Below, one piece after another: positions 25,151 through 36,702 of a stretch of DNA of 64,000 nucleotides (positions are counted from its first letter, which is position 1; every line of letters begins with the position of its first letter). The translations under genes and the position numbers were made by a program. Source of the stretch: Coffea arabica (taxonomy: Eukaryota > Streptophyta > Magnoliopsida > Gentianales > Rubiaceae); the NCBI RefSeq assembly GCF_036785885.1, contig NC_092312.1, positions 16,448,001 through 16,512,000 of the forward strand. Reading direction: 5' to 3'. A model generated the notes under the pieces. The model saw only the letters and a program-made list of their open reading frames with translations, had not been told where the DNA came from and did not search any database.

Positions 25151-25561
25151 CCATCGACCATGGTTCGAAGTCTCGGCCGAGACCGAGACGACTCGGTCAA
25201 GTCGTTACCGTCTCGGTCCCTACCGATACGATACCGTGACGAAACGATATCGAGATATTTGACTCGTCGAGAAATCGGCCGAGACGTCACCGCGACGGAT
25301 TGACTCGGTCGAGTCACTCCGAGTTATCCCGAGTCAAGACGAGAAATTGGCCGAGTTACACCGTGACAGATTGACTCGGCCATTTCTTTTGCTATTTTTT
25401 ATTATTTTTGTTTAGCATACTTTTTTTATATTATTAATATTTTTTAGAATATTAAATATTTTAAAATTTGTATCTCACCGAAACCGCGACCGATATGCCG
25501 AGACCGATGTGGAACGTTTGAGACCGCGACCGCTGCCACGACTTTGAACCATGCCATCAAC
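25151..25561. mobile_element. hAT-like non-autonomous element with 8-bp target duplication
   Basis: The element spans 25159-25553. Terminal repeats are CATGGTTCGAAGTC and, reversed from the right end, CATGGTTCAAAGTC (13 of 14). The flanks CCATCGAC (25151-25158) and CCATCAAC (25554-25561) match at 7 of 8 positions, the duplication length typical of hAT. The left third is packed with CGAGAC/GACTCGG words on both strands, like hAT subterminal motifs; the middle is AT-rich. It has no transposase. Confidence 0.75.
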
Positions 25562-25718
25562 TTGACTTGAATACATATTACTCCATGCCCCCTCTGCCTC
25601 TCTCACTATCTCTCTCGCCCTTTTTTCGCTCCTTTCCGCCTCCAATCTTCTAATTACAAAATCACTAACGCTTTTTGAGTAATTCCGACGACCACAGAGC
25701 TCTCAAAGTCCATGCATC

Positions 25719-28700
25719 ATGCCTCTCTTCAATCACAACTCTCCTCTTTTCATTTGCGCCGCCGCCGCCCTTTGCCCTCTTCTTTTCCAATTTCTTCACT
25801 TCGCCTGTAAGTACTGTACTACTCCACCACTATCGTTTTCTATTGATCATTTCAGTACTCAGTATTTCTTTTTCGAAAAAAAACAGGAGCTCTATATATA
25901 TATATATAGTGTTCTACAAACGCATGTTCGTGCAAATATAATACTAGTTTTTTATAGAAAAAAAAAAGAGTTAATTTCTTGTTAATTAGTTCCATTTTTT
26001 TTACTTCGAATAACAGAACCTGAGCTCCTCCTCCTCCTTTTTTTTTCGGTTTTTAGAATGGCAGTGAGCTCCTGTAATATATTATATCCAAAATATTGTC
26101 TAGAATAATCTCAAGTTAAGGAAGGGAACACCTGTCTGCAAAATTATACTCTATAATTGATGATGCAGTAGTGGCGTATGGTTACCATACAAAGACTTTG
26201 TTGACTTGACTCTGCAGAATGATCATGTCTTCTCTTCATACTGCTTTCTAAGGACTAAGGAGAGGGGGCAGGCTTTGTTAGTTATGTCTACGATTATATT
26301 ATAGTCAAACACCACGTCAGTTACATATTCTACTGCAAACGCGTTTTCCATTCTTGTTCTTAACTCTGGCCAGTGGCGACTGAGCCTGAGGGCTACCTAA
26401 CTCGTGGCGGATTCTTCTTCTTTTTTCTTTTTTTTTTCAGGCTCTGAATCTTTCATTGGCGTGAATTATGGACAAGTCGCCGACAACTTGCCCCCGCCCG
26501 CTGCCACCGCGAAGCTACTCCAGTCCACTAGCATTGAGAAGGTCAGACTGTACGGAGCCGATCCAGCTATCATCAGAGCCTTGGCCGATACCGGCATCGG
26601 CATTGTTATTGGCGCAGCCAACGGAGACATTCCCGCGCTTGCCTCCGACCCTAATTTCGCGGGACAATGGGTCGCCACCAACGTCTTGCCTTATTACCCA
26701 GCTAGCAAAATTCTCGTCATCACCGTCGGTAATGAGGTCATGACCTCCACCGACCAAAACCTTATTTCTCAACTCTTACCGGCGATGCAAAATGTCCAAA
26801 ACGCCCTCAATGCTGGTCGCTCCTCCTCTTCAGCTACTCCCAATACTTTTCACTCTCGTCTTCTTCAGTATTGCTTTCTTATTTTTGAAAAAAAAAAATT
26901 TTGATAAGAAAACGGATTGATAACAAAAAAATTTTATTTGAATCTGCAGCTTCGCTTGGTGGGAAAATTAAGGTGTCGACGGTTCATTCAATGGCCGTGT
27001 TGACTCAGTCCGACCCGCCATCATCCGGAACATTTAACCCGGGTTTTGGGGGCACAATGAAAGCGTTATTGCAATTTCATCAAGCCAACGGTTCCCCTTT
27101 TATGATAAACCCGTATCCGTATTTTGCATACCAGAGTGATCCACGGGCCGAGACGTTGGCTTTCTGTCTCTTCCAACCCAATGCTGGACGAGTCGACTCA
27201 GGAACGGGAATTAAGTACATGAACATGTTTGATGCTCAGGTTAGTTATAATTACCTGGTCCCACTTACAGCCTGGACGCATTGTAGTTAGTGTCCTAATT
27301 TGTCTTGCATGACCTTTTTTTTTTTTCTTTTTGATTTTCCCCTGCGCAAAATCGATGTCGGTGGCTGTTACTTCAACTTCAAGTAGCGATACTGCCAGTT
27401 CGGTATACGTTAAATTTTTTTTTTTTGTTGAAGGAAGTATACGTTAAGTTAATTACAGGCTCCTCTTGGACTGGTAGTTTGACCCTTAATTTTCGATGAG
27501 TTTCAGGTGGAAAATATCTTCGAAATTAATTGAGATCCCAAATGGAATATCTTATTTACTTGGGACCATTTTCGCTTTTTTTTTTTTTATCGGAGTAATT
27601 TTATTTACCTAATAAGAGTCAAGTGGCAGCAGCAGCAGCAGACGGACTACATGATTTTGAGTGTTAGCATATTGGTTCATGTTAAGTTGAACGGGCATGT
27701 GGATGGTGGGTGGGTGGGTCATCGATATTTTTGTACCCAAAGTTTGCCTCTATTTCAAGCTAAGCATCATTTCTATGCAGTAAGGTAACAAAAAATTGTC
27801 TTTACATACTACTGAGACTGCACTTGTCTACAATTTTCGAGCATATCCTTATCCAGCAGCAACTGTATGATTACCGTGGCGTGGCCTCTTATGGTGGAAA
27901 TTGTCCTGCTTCAAAGCATATTGCCAGCCTGGAGTCCAACTTTCCATAGATGACAGGCTGGCAATGCTAATAATTGTAGAGAACAGAAACCAGAGAAGCT
28001 TGTCCGGCAATTGGGTTTTGTTTGATCTGGACTATATGATATGGGTGTAAAATTTTCTCGTTGTGGACCTGATATTTCATCACAATTTATGCTTTTTTTT
28101 AAAAATTTATTTCATTGTAGATAACAAGGGGAATTTTAACTAATCTCACTAACCAACTTACCTTCCCAAGTGCTTCGAGGGGTTAACAAAATTTACCTTC
28201 CGTGTGCACTAATGTAGGTGGATGCAGTACATTCTGCCCTCAATGCATTGGGATTCAAGGATGTCGAGATTGTGGTTGCAGAGACAGGGTGGCCATGCAA
28301 GGGAGATCCCACTGAAGTTGGCCCAAGTCTGGACAATGCAAAAGCCTTCAACGGGAACTTGATAAGCCACCTCAGATCATTGGTTGGCACTCCCCTGATG
28401 CCTGGAAAGTCCGTTGACACCTATATATTTGCCCTCTTTGACGAGGATTTGAAACCCGGGCCAAGCTCAGAACGGTCATTTGGGCTCTTCAAGCCTGATC
28501 TCTCTGTGACTTATGATGTCGATCTTTCAAAGAACAGTCAGGTAATCACCATCGATCGATGCAGGACCAGTAGTAATTTAATTCACGAGTAAATTCTTCA
28601 AAATGTTTAAGAGAGTCTTGAATAGTTTAACGGAATCAGCTGATAGTCCAGTCTTAGGCACGTGCATTGCTGGTAGTTTTCATGCATCAACATAAGTTCG

Positions 28701-29469
28701 GTAACCGCTGATGTGGTCTCGCCTGAATATAGCAGCAACGCTTAAGAGAAATTGGTTTGATAAATCTTTCTAGTAAGTAGATAGATATTTGCAACCAGGG
28801 AATACCTTGAACTTCATCAAAGTTATGTTGGAATTTATAGCTGATGTTACGATCTGGGCTGCATCTGCTAACTAATAACATCGTGGCCAATCTTCCTCCC
28901 AGACTCCAGCAACTCCGGCAACTCCTGCCCCTGTGAGTCCCACAACTCCCATAACCCCAATTACACCAGTACCAAAGCCGGCAGCTGGTTGGTGTGTGCC
29001 CAAACCCGGTGTTTCTGATGCTCAATTGCAGTCAAATCTTGACTATGCCTGTGGCCAAGGTATTGATTGTAGTCCAATTCAAACTGGTGGAACATGTTTT
29101 GACCCAAATACTGTGGCAGCACATGCTGCCTATGCAATGAATCTCCTCTATCAAACTGCTGGCAGGAATCCTTGGAACTGCGATTTCCAGCAGACCGCCA
29201 CTCTTACTTACACTAATCCAAGTAAGACCATTCATTTCTTCAGGTTAAACTTGTTCGGTTTCATGTCAATACATAAGAACCGGTTTTTTTTGTCAAAGTG
29301 GTATCTTTACCTTGTGAATGGTTGGTTTTTGTGTTTCTTTACCGGACTGTCTTTTCCTTTTACCTCCTAAGCACATATTGATGGTAACAATTTTCTCGTT
29401 TCTTGCGCTCCGAAATTTTCTGCTCTTGCAGGCTATGGTCAGTGCAGCTATCCTGGTGGCAATACATGA
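25719..29469 (+). CDS. Secreted beta-1,3-glucanase, GH17 with C-terminal X8/CBM43
   Basis: Six exons (25719-25806, 26441-26815, 26950-27239, 28218-28541, 28903-29221, 29432-29469) give 477 aa. A hydrophobic signal peptide (about 1-29) leads into a GH17 barrel starting SFIGVNYGQVADNLP. The proton donor is Glu128 in TVGNEV and the nucleophile Glu273 in VAETGWP. A Pro/Thr linker (TPATPATPAPVSPTTP) joins an X8 domain with its cysteine pattern (WCVPKPG, YACGQGIDC, GTCFDP, WNCDF, YGQCSY). It should hydrolyse callose-type 1,3-beta-glucan in the wall, with X8 binding the polymer. It matches Arabidopsis glucan endo-1,3-beta-glucosidase 7 (At4g34480), beside CAP1 as there. No GPI-anchor tail follows X8. 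Confidence 0.95.
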
Positions 29470-29691
29470 AGAGAAAGGGATATTATTATTTGGATAGCTG
29501 AGGTAATAATGAGCTTGAGTGTCATTGGCCAGCAGAAGTAATCATTTCATGATATAGCTATAAACAATCGTCAAGTCGTGAATTTCATTCTATTGAAGGA
29601 AAGGGCAGAAGCCTTTTTGTCCGTCCTATTTTATTTGGCTTTCATTTCTGTGGCTCGTTTTCTCCTCCGCTCACCACAGTCAACCTTCCTT

Positions 29692-29695
<4 letters not shown>

Positions 29696-29735
<40 letters not shown>

Positions 29736-29736
29736 A
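29696..29736. repeat. C30 followed by A11 homopolymer
   Basis: Thirty consecutive C bases run directly into eleven A bases. The complementary strand carries a G30 tract. The length is polymerase-slippage prone and may be inexact in the assembly. Confidence 0.85.
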
Positions 29737-30129
29737 GGGAAAATCAATTAAGAAACGCACTAGTCTACTACTACAAGTCTACAAGGTCAAATGGAAATAT
29801 TAATAAAACGTTTAAGATTCAGAAATGCTTGTGAATTGTATGCGGCCTAATTTTCAAAAAGTTTAGTTGGTCTCATTTTCTTCTATATGCGATCAGCATT
29901 AAGAGGAAAACTTTGGGATCTATTATTTGATGTTTCTATTCCGTCTTTTGGACGATTATCGCATCATACTCCTACCTCGTCCAAGTGACGTAATATGATG
30001 AGAAAATTTTGAGCATAACACCATGTGCCTTTAAATATGGCTGTCATGTGTTGGTGATCCAGTGGTTGAGAGCAGGAAGCGACCCCCATAGGGGGCCAGT
30101 GTTTTTAAAGGATAAAAACAATTTCAACG

Positions 30130-30490
30130 CGTTTGGTGGGGTATGATTCCTTGGATTTTGAAGTAAAATTGGTGTTTTTAGAGTTAACTTTTTGTTTCAA
30201 AAAAATTAAAAATTACATTTGACAATTTTTTATGCATGTTGAATTAAATGAAGAGATAGATATGTTTTAAAATTTTAAAATTGCACGTTATCAAATACTC
30301 TGGAAAAAAGTACTTATGCAAGTATGCACTCAAAAACATTAGACACTCTACATCTAAATTCAAGAGACGATGCTCACTAAATACGCTAAAAGTGCTTTTA
30401 TCTTTCAAATGCATTTTAAAAAAAAAAATAAAAGTACATCAACCCCAAATAAGGCCTAAGTGCTTAGTAAGTATTTTAACCAAACAACAT
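30130..30490. mobile_element. Possible MITE-like element with GTTTGGT ends
   Basis: GCGTTTGGTGGGGTATGA at the left and TTAACCAAACAACATG at the right are weak inverted ends around AT-rich, non-coding sequence containing AAAAGTACTTATGC- and AAGTGCTTTTATC-like words. The boundaries are uncertain. Confidence 0.35.
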
Positions 30491-31723
30491 GTTATACTAA
30501 GTAAAACATCAAATATTAGATTTCAAAACGAATGGTATGGGTCCTAAAATTAACTTCATCCACGGAGGAGAGGAAAATTAGGGAGTGATTATAAAGTAGG
30601 GACATCTTTCTTTTTTTCTTTATCACTTAATTCGCTTAATCGTAATCGTATTTTACACTTTTTTCTTAATCTAAGTGTTTTTTTTTTTTTTGTTCCATAT
30701 GCCACGACTTGAGACGCACGCTGAACCTTGTATGGAATGTGGATTAACCTGAGTCCATCAATTGGTCTAATTGTGAAGGGCATTTTCCTCTTTTTCTGTA
30801 TCATTTAATTCGCTTAGTCGTAATGTGTTTTATATTTTTTTGCTTGACCATACATTTTGCTAGTCTAAGTGTTTTTTTCCCTTAATAAGCCACAAACTCG
30901 AGGTATGGAATGTGGATTAACCTGAGTCCATCGATTGGTCTGATTGTGGAGGGACTCGGGAGTCATCTCATTCTCCTAAGGTATTTGTTTGGGTTTGGTA
31001 CCCTTTCTTTTTCAATCAATTCCAGCATTAATGGCCAAATGCGGAGATTTTTTTTTTTTTTTTTTTTGGGGATCACGACAACGCGAAATCTTAACCCATT
31101 CTATCTAGTTGAATTTATTCCAATTAGAGTGTCTAATCTTGAACATATAACACTAACTATGCTTCATGAGAGTTTATCAGAAAATCATTAAAACGATTGA
31201 AAGTATGGACTCAAATGCATCAACTCGTGGAATGCTGGTGAACCATACTCTTTTCTTGTAGATATACAAAGTTTTGCAACCCGAGAAGCATTATGGGTGC
31301 CCAGAACAATGTTGCTTTATTGTTTTTGCTAAATATGTTTGTTCCATTTCTGATGATTGTTTATGGATGGAGGAACTTTCCTCTAGATTTTATTATTATA
31401 ACACTTACTGCGGGGAATGTTTGGGCAACGGGGCGAGGGAAAGGTTCCCTCGCCTTCGCCCGTGCCCACCCTTGCCCCGTTACTATTTCTACTAATATAA
31501 ACAAGTTTCATATATTATACATTCATAAAGAATAATAATAAATGTTTTTGGATGGGAGATTATTTGAAATAAATTTTTTAAAAAATATTATAATATTTTT
31601 TTTAATATAATACATGTGAAATAAAAAAATAATTAAAAATAAAAATTTATCAAAAAAATATATTTATGATACGGTTGAATAAATTTATTCAATGGTCGTG
31701 AAGTGATCGTGTATAAATAAACT

Positions 31724-31892
31724 TGTTTGGATTGCTTCATATTTTCCCAATTTTATTTGCTTACATCATCTTTACAATTTCCAATACACCTTTTTATCTT
31801 CCCAATATCTTTTTATCTCACATACATCACATCACAAAAAGTGCTACAGTAAAAATATCTCAAATAATCCCAAATAACTTACAATCCAAACA
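31724..31892. mobile_element. MITE with TGTTTGGATTG ends, 169 bp
   Basis: TGTTTGGATTG at the left is exactly repeated in inverse at the right (CAATCCAAACA). The interior has CTCACATACATCACATCAC and GCTACAGTAAAAAT, shared with the 9884 copy. It has no coding potential and is the second clear member of this family in the window. Confidence 0.75.
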
Positions 31893-31910
31893 GACCCTAC
31901 GTGTGATTTT

Positions 31911-32168
31911 TGCTCTAAGGTCTCCCCTTTCATAACTCACAGTTTTTTGTATGAGTGTTTCGATAAATGGACTCTGCGAAGACACTTCAAAAGCCGGCAA
32001 CTTTTGAAGTGCTCCGCAGCACTTAACTACTAAACCCCCCAAACCCCCCCAAGCGATGTGGGAACTTAACCCCACAGGGTGCCCCGCTGCTAAGAGATAA
32101 AGACCCCCCAGACTCCCCGAGACAGGTTTTTCCCTTTCATAACTCACAGTTTTTTGCTCTAAGGTCTC
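31911..32168 (+). repeat. Insert flanked by 25-bp direct repeats, with internal hairpin
   Basis: The sequence CCTTTCATAACTCACAG plus TTTTTTG occurs at 31925-31949 and 32132-32155, and TGCTCTAAGGTCTC occurs at 31911-31924 and again at 32155-32168. Between them lie an 11-bp perfect stem (CACTTCAAAAG at 31983-31993, its inverse at 32001-32011) and C-rich blocks. The origin is unclear: a tandem duplication, or an insertion with its flank duplicated. Confidence 0.6.
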
Positions 32169-32998
32169 GAGTCTCTCTCAAATGTGGAAAGTGGTAGAAT
32201 GGTGTCAGAACTCAGAAACTCACTGCTCTATTTCCGAGTGTGAGAGGTGTGAATGTACGCACGACTGGGACCCACCCAAGCCCTTATCAAGGAAACAGAC
32301 AGCCAAGCCACTGTGGGTGGGTGCGTGGAATGGATCAGCACCCCAGCACCTATGTCTACGTGGTAGGGACAGGCTACAGCCACGTCGGCAGATGCGGACC
32401 CGGCGGCTTCAGGCCAATGGCCCCCCCAACCACCAGTACCGCCAGTTCCACCATCACACTTCTGACTTTTCACTGATCGTTAGTAGTAATTATATTACTC
32501 GAAAAGAAAGCATAAACGGGTGGGCCTATCATCTGAACAACGGCTAGCCCTGAACCGGTGACTGGTGATCTGAATAGTGAATACCCCACTACAAAAGCCC
32601 CACAAAACGACTGAATTACGACTTGTTACTCTTTGGTACCTTTAGTCTCACCAAAATTTGGCATTTGGGTCTCTAACCCGGAGTCTCCGTTTCAGCTGTC
32701 GCCCGTAACCGGTAACAGTCGGCCGTGGCTGTCTCTACTCCGTGCTTCTCCGCCGCTATATCTCTCCTACTCCTGTATTATCAAAATTCTTTAGCTCCTA
32801 AAACCCTTAATTTTTATTAGTAATTACCCAGAAGACCAAATTTAAGGAAGAGTTTTCTTGATTTGTCCTGATTATATACGTGTAGCAACCTTAGAATGAA
32901 TCCCACTTGACCCAAGAGAATTAGGCTATGGAAGATGTAGGAGGAGTCCAGAGGACTTGAATTTGTGTCGAGTTTGGGGAGGAAACGGGGAGGGAAAA

Positions 32999-35958
32999 AT
33001 GTCAGTTGCCGAGCTGAAGGACAGGCACTTAGCCGCCACCCAGACTGTCAGTGCTCTCAGGGACCGATTGAAACAGAAGCGTCTTCTCCTTCTTGATACC
33101 GACGGTTCGTTCGCCTTCATTCTTTTGTTTTTTTTTTTCTATATATTTACTTGTTTGAATTGTGGTGTTTATCAAGGTATATGTCTTAGATCTGGAAGAT
33201 GCTAAATTTTTGTGTGGAATTATGTTAATTACTATTAATTATGGCTGTTGCAGTGGCGGGATACTCTAGGTCGCAGGGTAGAACTCCGGTGAGCTTCGGC
33301 CCAACGGATCTGGTTTGCTGTCGGACTCTGCAGGGCCATAACGGCAAGGTTTTTCACTTGTCATTCTCGTTTCCTCTTGTCATCTTTTCATTTCGTTGGA
33401 TTCACTTTACTTGATTGTCTATCCTTGGCCTTGTGATATCCATAATATATTATTTTATTCTTCAACCTAGGAATTTGACATACATTCGACTGATTGCTAT
33501 TCATTACGGTGCCTAATAAAGGCTCCAAACAGTTGGCAAGCTTTTCGGATTAAGTTCTAAATCTGGAATTCGGCTGGGCAGGCCGCTGGGAAACTGTAAT
33601 TTGGCTAACTATTTTCATCAGACAGCTGATTTTGATTCTTCTAATACCATGTGATGCTGCAATTGCCTGATTTTGATACGATTAGAGACAAAATCATTTG
33701 GTTCTCCTTTTCTTATGGTGTTCAGTGAATTTTAATTACATTTCTTACATTCCTTGCTTATGTTACAATAATGGAATTGAAAAGAGAGCTAAATGTACCT
33801 TGGCAGGTGTAACTCTTAGAGTCATTTGGTTTTCAAGCCATAAACACCACCCCCCCCTCCCCCCGCGCGAAGGGGTTTAACCTTCCTCTTTCGATTTCAA
33901 GTCCAATGATCAATTTGAGAATAGTAACTGGTAGCTGAGAATTCATAGAGAAACTAAGCAAACAAAACAGAACTTTTGCTGCTTGGGGGAAGCATGGTGC
34001 CTTTGAACATGCTGACTTAATTTGGATTTAGATGAAAATTTTGCATTGGTGTGACACTAGTATTTCAAGTTTCACTTTCTATTGTCTCTGTGATGACTGA
34101 CATAAACATGATTTAGATGAAATTTATGTAATTGAAGTGACACTAGTATTTCAAGTTTCACTTGCTGTTTCATTTGTGATTAATTATACTATATAAACAT
34201 GTTTCAGGTGTATTCGCTTGACTGGACTCCAGAAAAGAATCGCATTGTTAGTGCATCCCAGGATGGTCGATTAATAGTATGGAACGCTCTCACAAGCCAA
34301 AAGACACATGCTATTAAGCTACCCTGTGCATGGGTCATGACTTGTGCCTTCTCACCGACTGGGCAGTCTGTTGCCTGTGGTGGACTCGACAGCGTTTGCT
34401 CCATCTTTAACCTAAATTCTCCAACTGACAGAGATGGTAATCTACCAGTGTCGAAAATGCTTAGTGGGCATAAGGGCTATGTGTCATCATGTCAGTATGT
34501 TCCTGATGAAGATGCACACTTAATCACTAGCTCTGGAGATCAAACATGTGGCTTGTGGGATATAACTACAGGTCTTAGGACATCTGTCTTTGGAGGTGAA
34601 TTTCAATCTGGCCACACTGCTGATGTGCTAAGGTATATTCAGACGTTAATTATGTTTTCTGTATCTTATTATCTTCTTCTGCATGAAGCATTTGATGTAG
34701 CAATAACGCATTGTCTTGGAACCATTCTTGCTCTCTCTTTTTTTTTTTTAGTGTCTCCATTAATGGATCAAATTCAAGAATGTTTGTGTCTGGGTCTTGT
34801 GATTCAACTGCCCGTCTTTGGGACACTCGGGTTGCCAGTCGGGCTGTCCGGACCTTTCATGGTCATGAAGGAGATGTTAATGCTGTAAAATTTTTCCCAG
34901 ATGGAAATAGATTTGGAACTGGTTCGGATGATGGAACTTGCAGATTATTCGATATTAGGACTGGGCATCAGCTGCAAGTGTACTATCAGCAACATGGGGA
35001 TAACGAGGTGCCGCCTGTTACTTCAATTGCATTTTCAATTTCTGGCAGACTTCTTTTTGCTGGGTATTCAAATGGTGATTGCTATGTATGGGATACCTTA
35101 TTGGGACAGGTACTTGGTACTTTTACCTTTTTTACTAGTTAGCATGCATCCGTTTCAAAATTGTCCAATTTTTTGGGCTGAAACTTTCACTAATCAGTTT
35201 TAACCCGTTTCAAATATTAATCAGTTCCACTTTGATATTTTTCTTCCTTTCTCCCATTAACCCAGTATAGCGTGTTTTCTCCTTCTTACCCTTTCTCTAT
35301 TTTTTTAATGCTATTGCATGACCAATCTATACGTGCAGTAATATTATTGTTTTGAATTGTGAGGTGGTGTGTGGGAAGGATATACCTGCAGTTGCTTAAG
35401 AATCCGAACTCGTGAGGTTAAAAATGAGTTCAAGAAAAGGTCCGTTTTGGTCCCAACTCCCAAGTGAACACCTCACATTCTGTACTGAGGCTAAAATAAA
35501 AAATAAAAAAAAAACCAATCTTTGAGAAGTAAACGAGCTATTTCATGACATTCTTTTGAAATCATCTAGCAAATTTTGCAATTTGATGCTCATCCATGAT
35601 TTTAAGTATTAATTCTATGTTCTCCCAGCTGATTGCCTGACTTTTTGAAGTTGCCTTGTACTTTGTCTTGATAGGTCGTTTTGAATCTAGGAACTCTTCA
35701 AAATTCTCATGAGGGTCGCATTAGTTGTTTGGGATTGTCAGCTGATGGCAGTGCTTTATGTACAGGAAGTTGGGATTCAAACTTGAAGGTTAGAGAATTG
35801 ATAAATTTCTATACTCTCACTGTGTGCGTCCATGTATGTGTGCGAGCACAACAATCAGCTCTTTTTTTTTACTTGTGCAAGGGTCAACTGCAATTCTTAT
35901 CTTTCACTCCTATTTCTTTCAGATCTGGGCTTTTGGAGGGCATAGAAAAGTGATCTAA
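32999..35958 (+). CDS. AGB1: Heterotrimeric G-protein beta subunit
   Basis: Six exons (32999-33104, 33254-33348, 34208-34632, 34752-35109, 35675-35788, 35923-35958) encode 377 aa, exactly the length of Arabidopsis AGB1. The N-terminal helix [20 protein letters not shown] forms the coiled coil with G-gamma. Seven WD40 repeats follow, for example [60 protein letters not shown] and [20 protein letters not shown], and the protein ends [11 protein letters not shown]. As a G-beta-gamma dimer at the plasma membrane it relays signals for immunity, stomata and development. Usually single copy in eudicots. The final exon codes for only 11 residues. Intron 2 carries an 85-bp tandem duplication. Confidence 0.97.
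34025..34199 (+). repeat. Tandem duplication, 85-bp period, in AGB1 intron 2
   Basis: GATTTAGATGAAA begins at 34025 and again at 34110. Both units contain GTGACACTAGTATTTCAAG and end ATAAACAT. The second unit ends just before the acceptor at 34207, so the duplication reaches the 3' splice region of the intron. Confidence 0.8.
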
Positions 35959-36111
35959 AGATTCAACTTTTGATTTCCCTAACGAATAGGCTCCTGATTC
36001 ACCGTCCGTGTGTACGGTTCTTGTACACCAGTAAGCTACTGTGTGCCAGGGATTATAATTTTGTCCTACATTTAACCTTCTGCATTGTGACTTGTTTATT
36101 GCAGAAATAAT

Positions 36112-36145
<34 letters not shown>

Positions 36146-36702
36146 CTTTTATGAAGGCCAATTGTGAATTCACCGATTATTTCGTCATTAAGTGTCTCAC
36201 CTGTGTCCGCATTTGAAAGTCTACAAGCCAGCTTTAGTGATGCTTACAGCAGGTTATGGTTTCAAAAAATAGATTAAAAAAAAAAGGATTCTATTCTATG
36301 CAAACAAATAGAATGGAAAAAAAGAGTTAAAAAAAAAAAAAAAAAGTTAGTACCATACGATATATATTTGCGTTACCATGTAATCAAGTAAACTGTAGAT
36401 TGCTGAATAAAACGTACATTTTGGTTTTCACTCCATGTGAGTGTGACTGAATTTTTATTTTTATTTTTTTAAAAAATTCCACGTCATACAGCCTAACGTA
36501 CTCTCCATGTGACTGAATTTTTGTGTGGGGACTTGGGACTTGGGGCAAACGTTATCATTAAGGACGCGCCAATTATGGGTTCCACGGAAGATATCTTCTT
36601 CGTGGCCTGAAAAAGAAAAGAAAAAGGAAAAAAAAAAGAAAGTACTCCATCCTCTTTGTGATTACTTGATGAAGGCCACAGATGTTTTGAGAGAAACAAA
36701 AC
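35959..36702. other. Spacer between AGB1 and mTERF
   Basis: This contains the AGB1 3' UTR, a (CA)/(TA) microsatellite near 36113-36146, poly(A) tracts near 36326-36345 and 36620-36640, and a candidate AATAAA at 36406-36411. No extra gene. Confidence 0.6.

Larger units (their letters stand above)
22894..25718. other. Spacer between CAP1 and the glucanase gene
   Basis: This contains the CAP1 3' UTR with AATAAA at 23222-23227, two transposon remnants (listed), a poly(A) tract at 24464-24482, and a pyrimidine-rich glucanase leader near 25575-25718. No gene is recognised. Confidence 0.6.
29470..32998. other. Repeat-rich spacer between glucanase and AGB1
   Basis: This contains a C30/A11 homopolymer, a MITE-like segment, a GTTTGGATTG MITE, a direct-repeat-flanked insert with a hairpin, and the AGB1 leader (about 32700-32998). 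A pair of similar sequences (about 30718-30770 and 30905-30955, both with GGAATGTGGATTAACCTGAG) marks another local duplication. No gene is recognised. Confidence 0.55.

Noticed and set aside
25097-25317. Open frames rich in Arg, Asp and Ser near 25.1-25.3 kb on both strands
   Set aside because: They are translations of the CGAGAC/GACTCGG arm of the hAT-like element, not a protein gene.
30051-30120. Possible tRNA or SINE near 30051 (CCAGTGGTTGAG followed by GGGGGCCAGTG)
   Set aside because: The A-box-like part is present but no convincing B box, tail or target duplication is seen; only noted as a possible relative of the 58.5-kb insert.
32182-32547. 121-aa open frame upstream of AGB1
   Set aside because: It has low-complexity composition, no homology I recognise, and overlapping frames on both strands of similar length; likely chance in a GC-richer patch.
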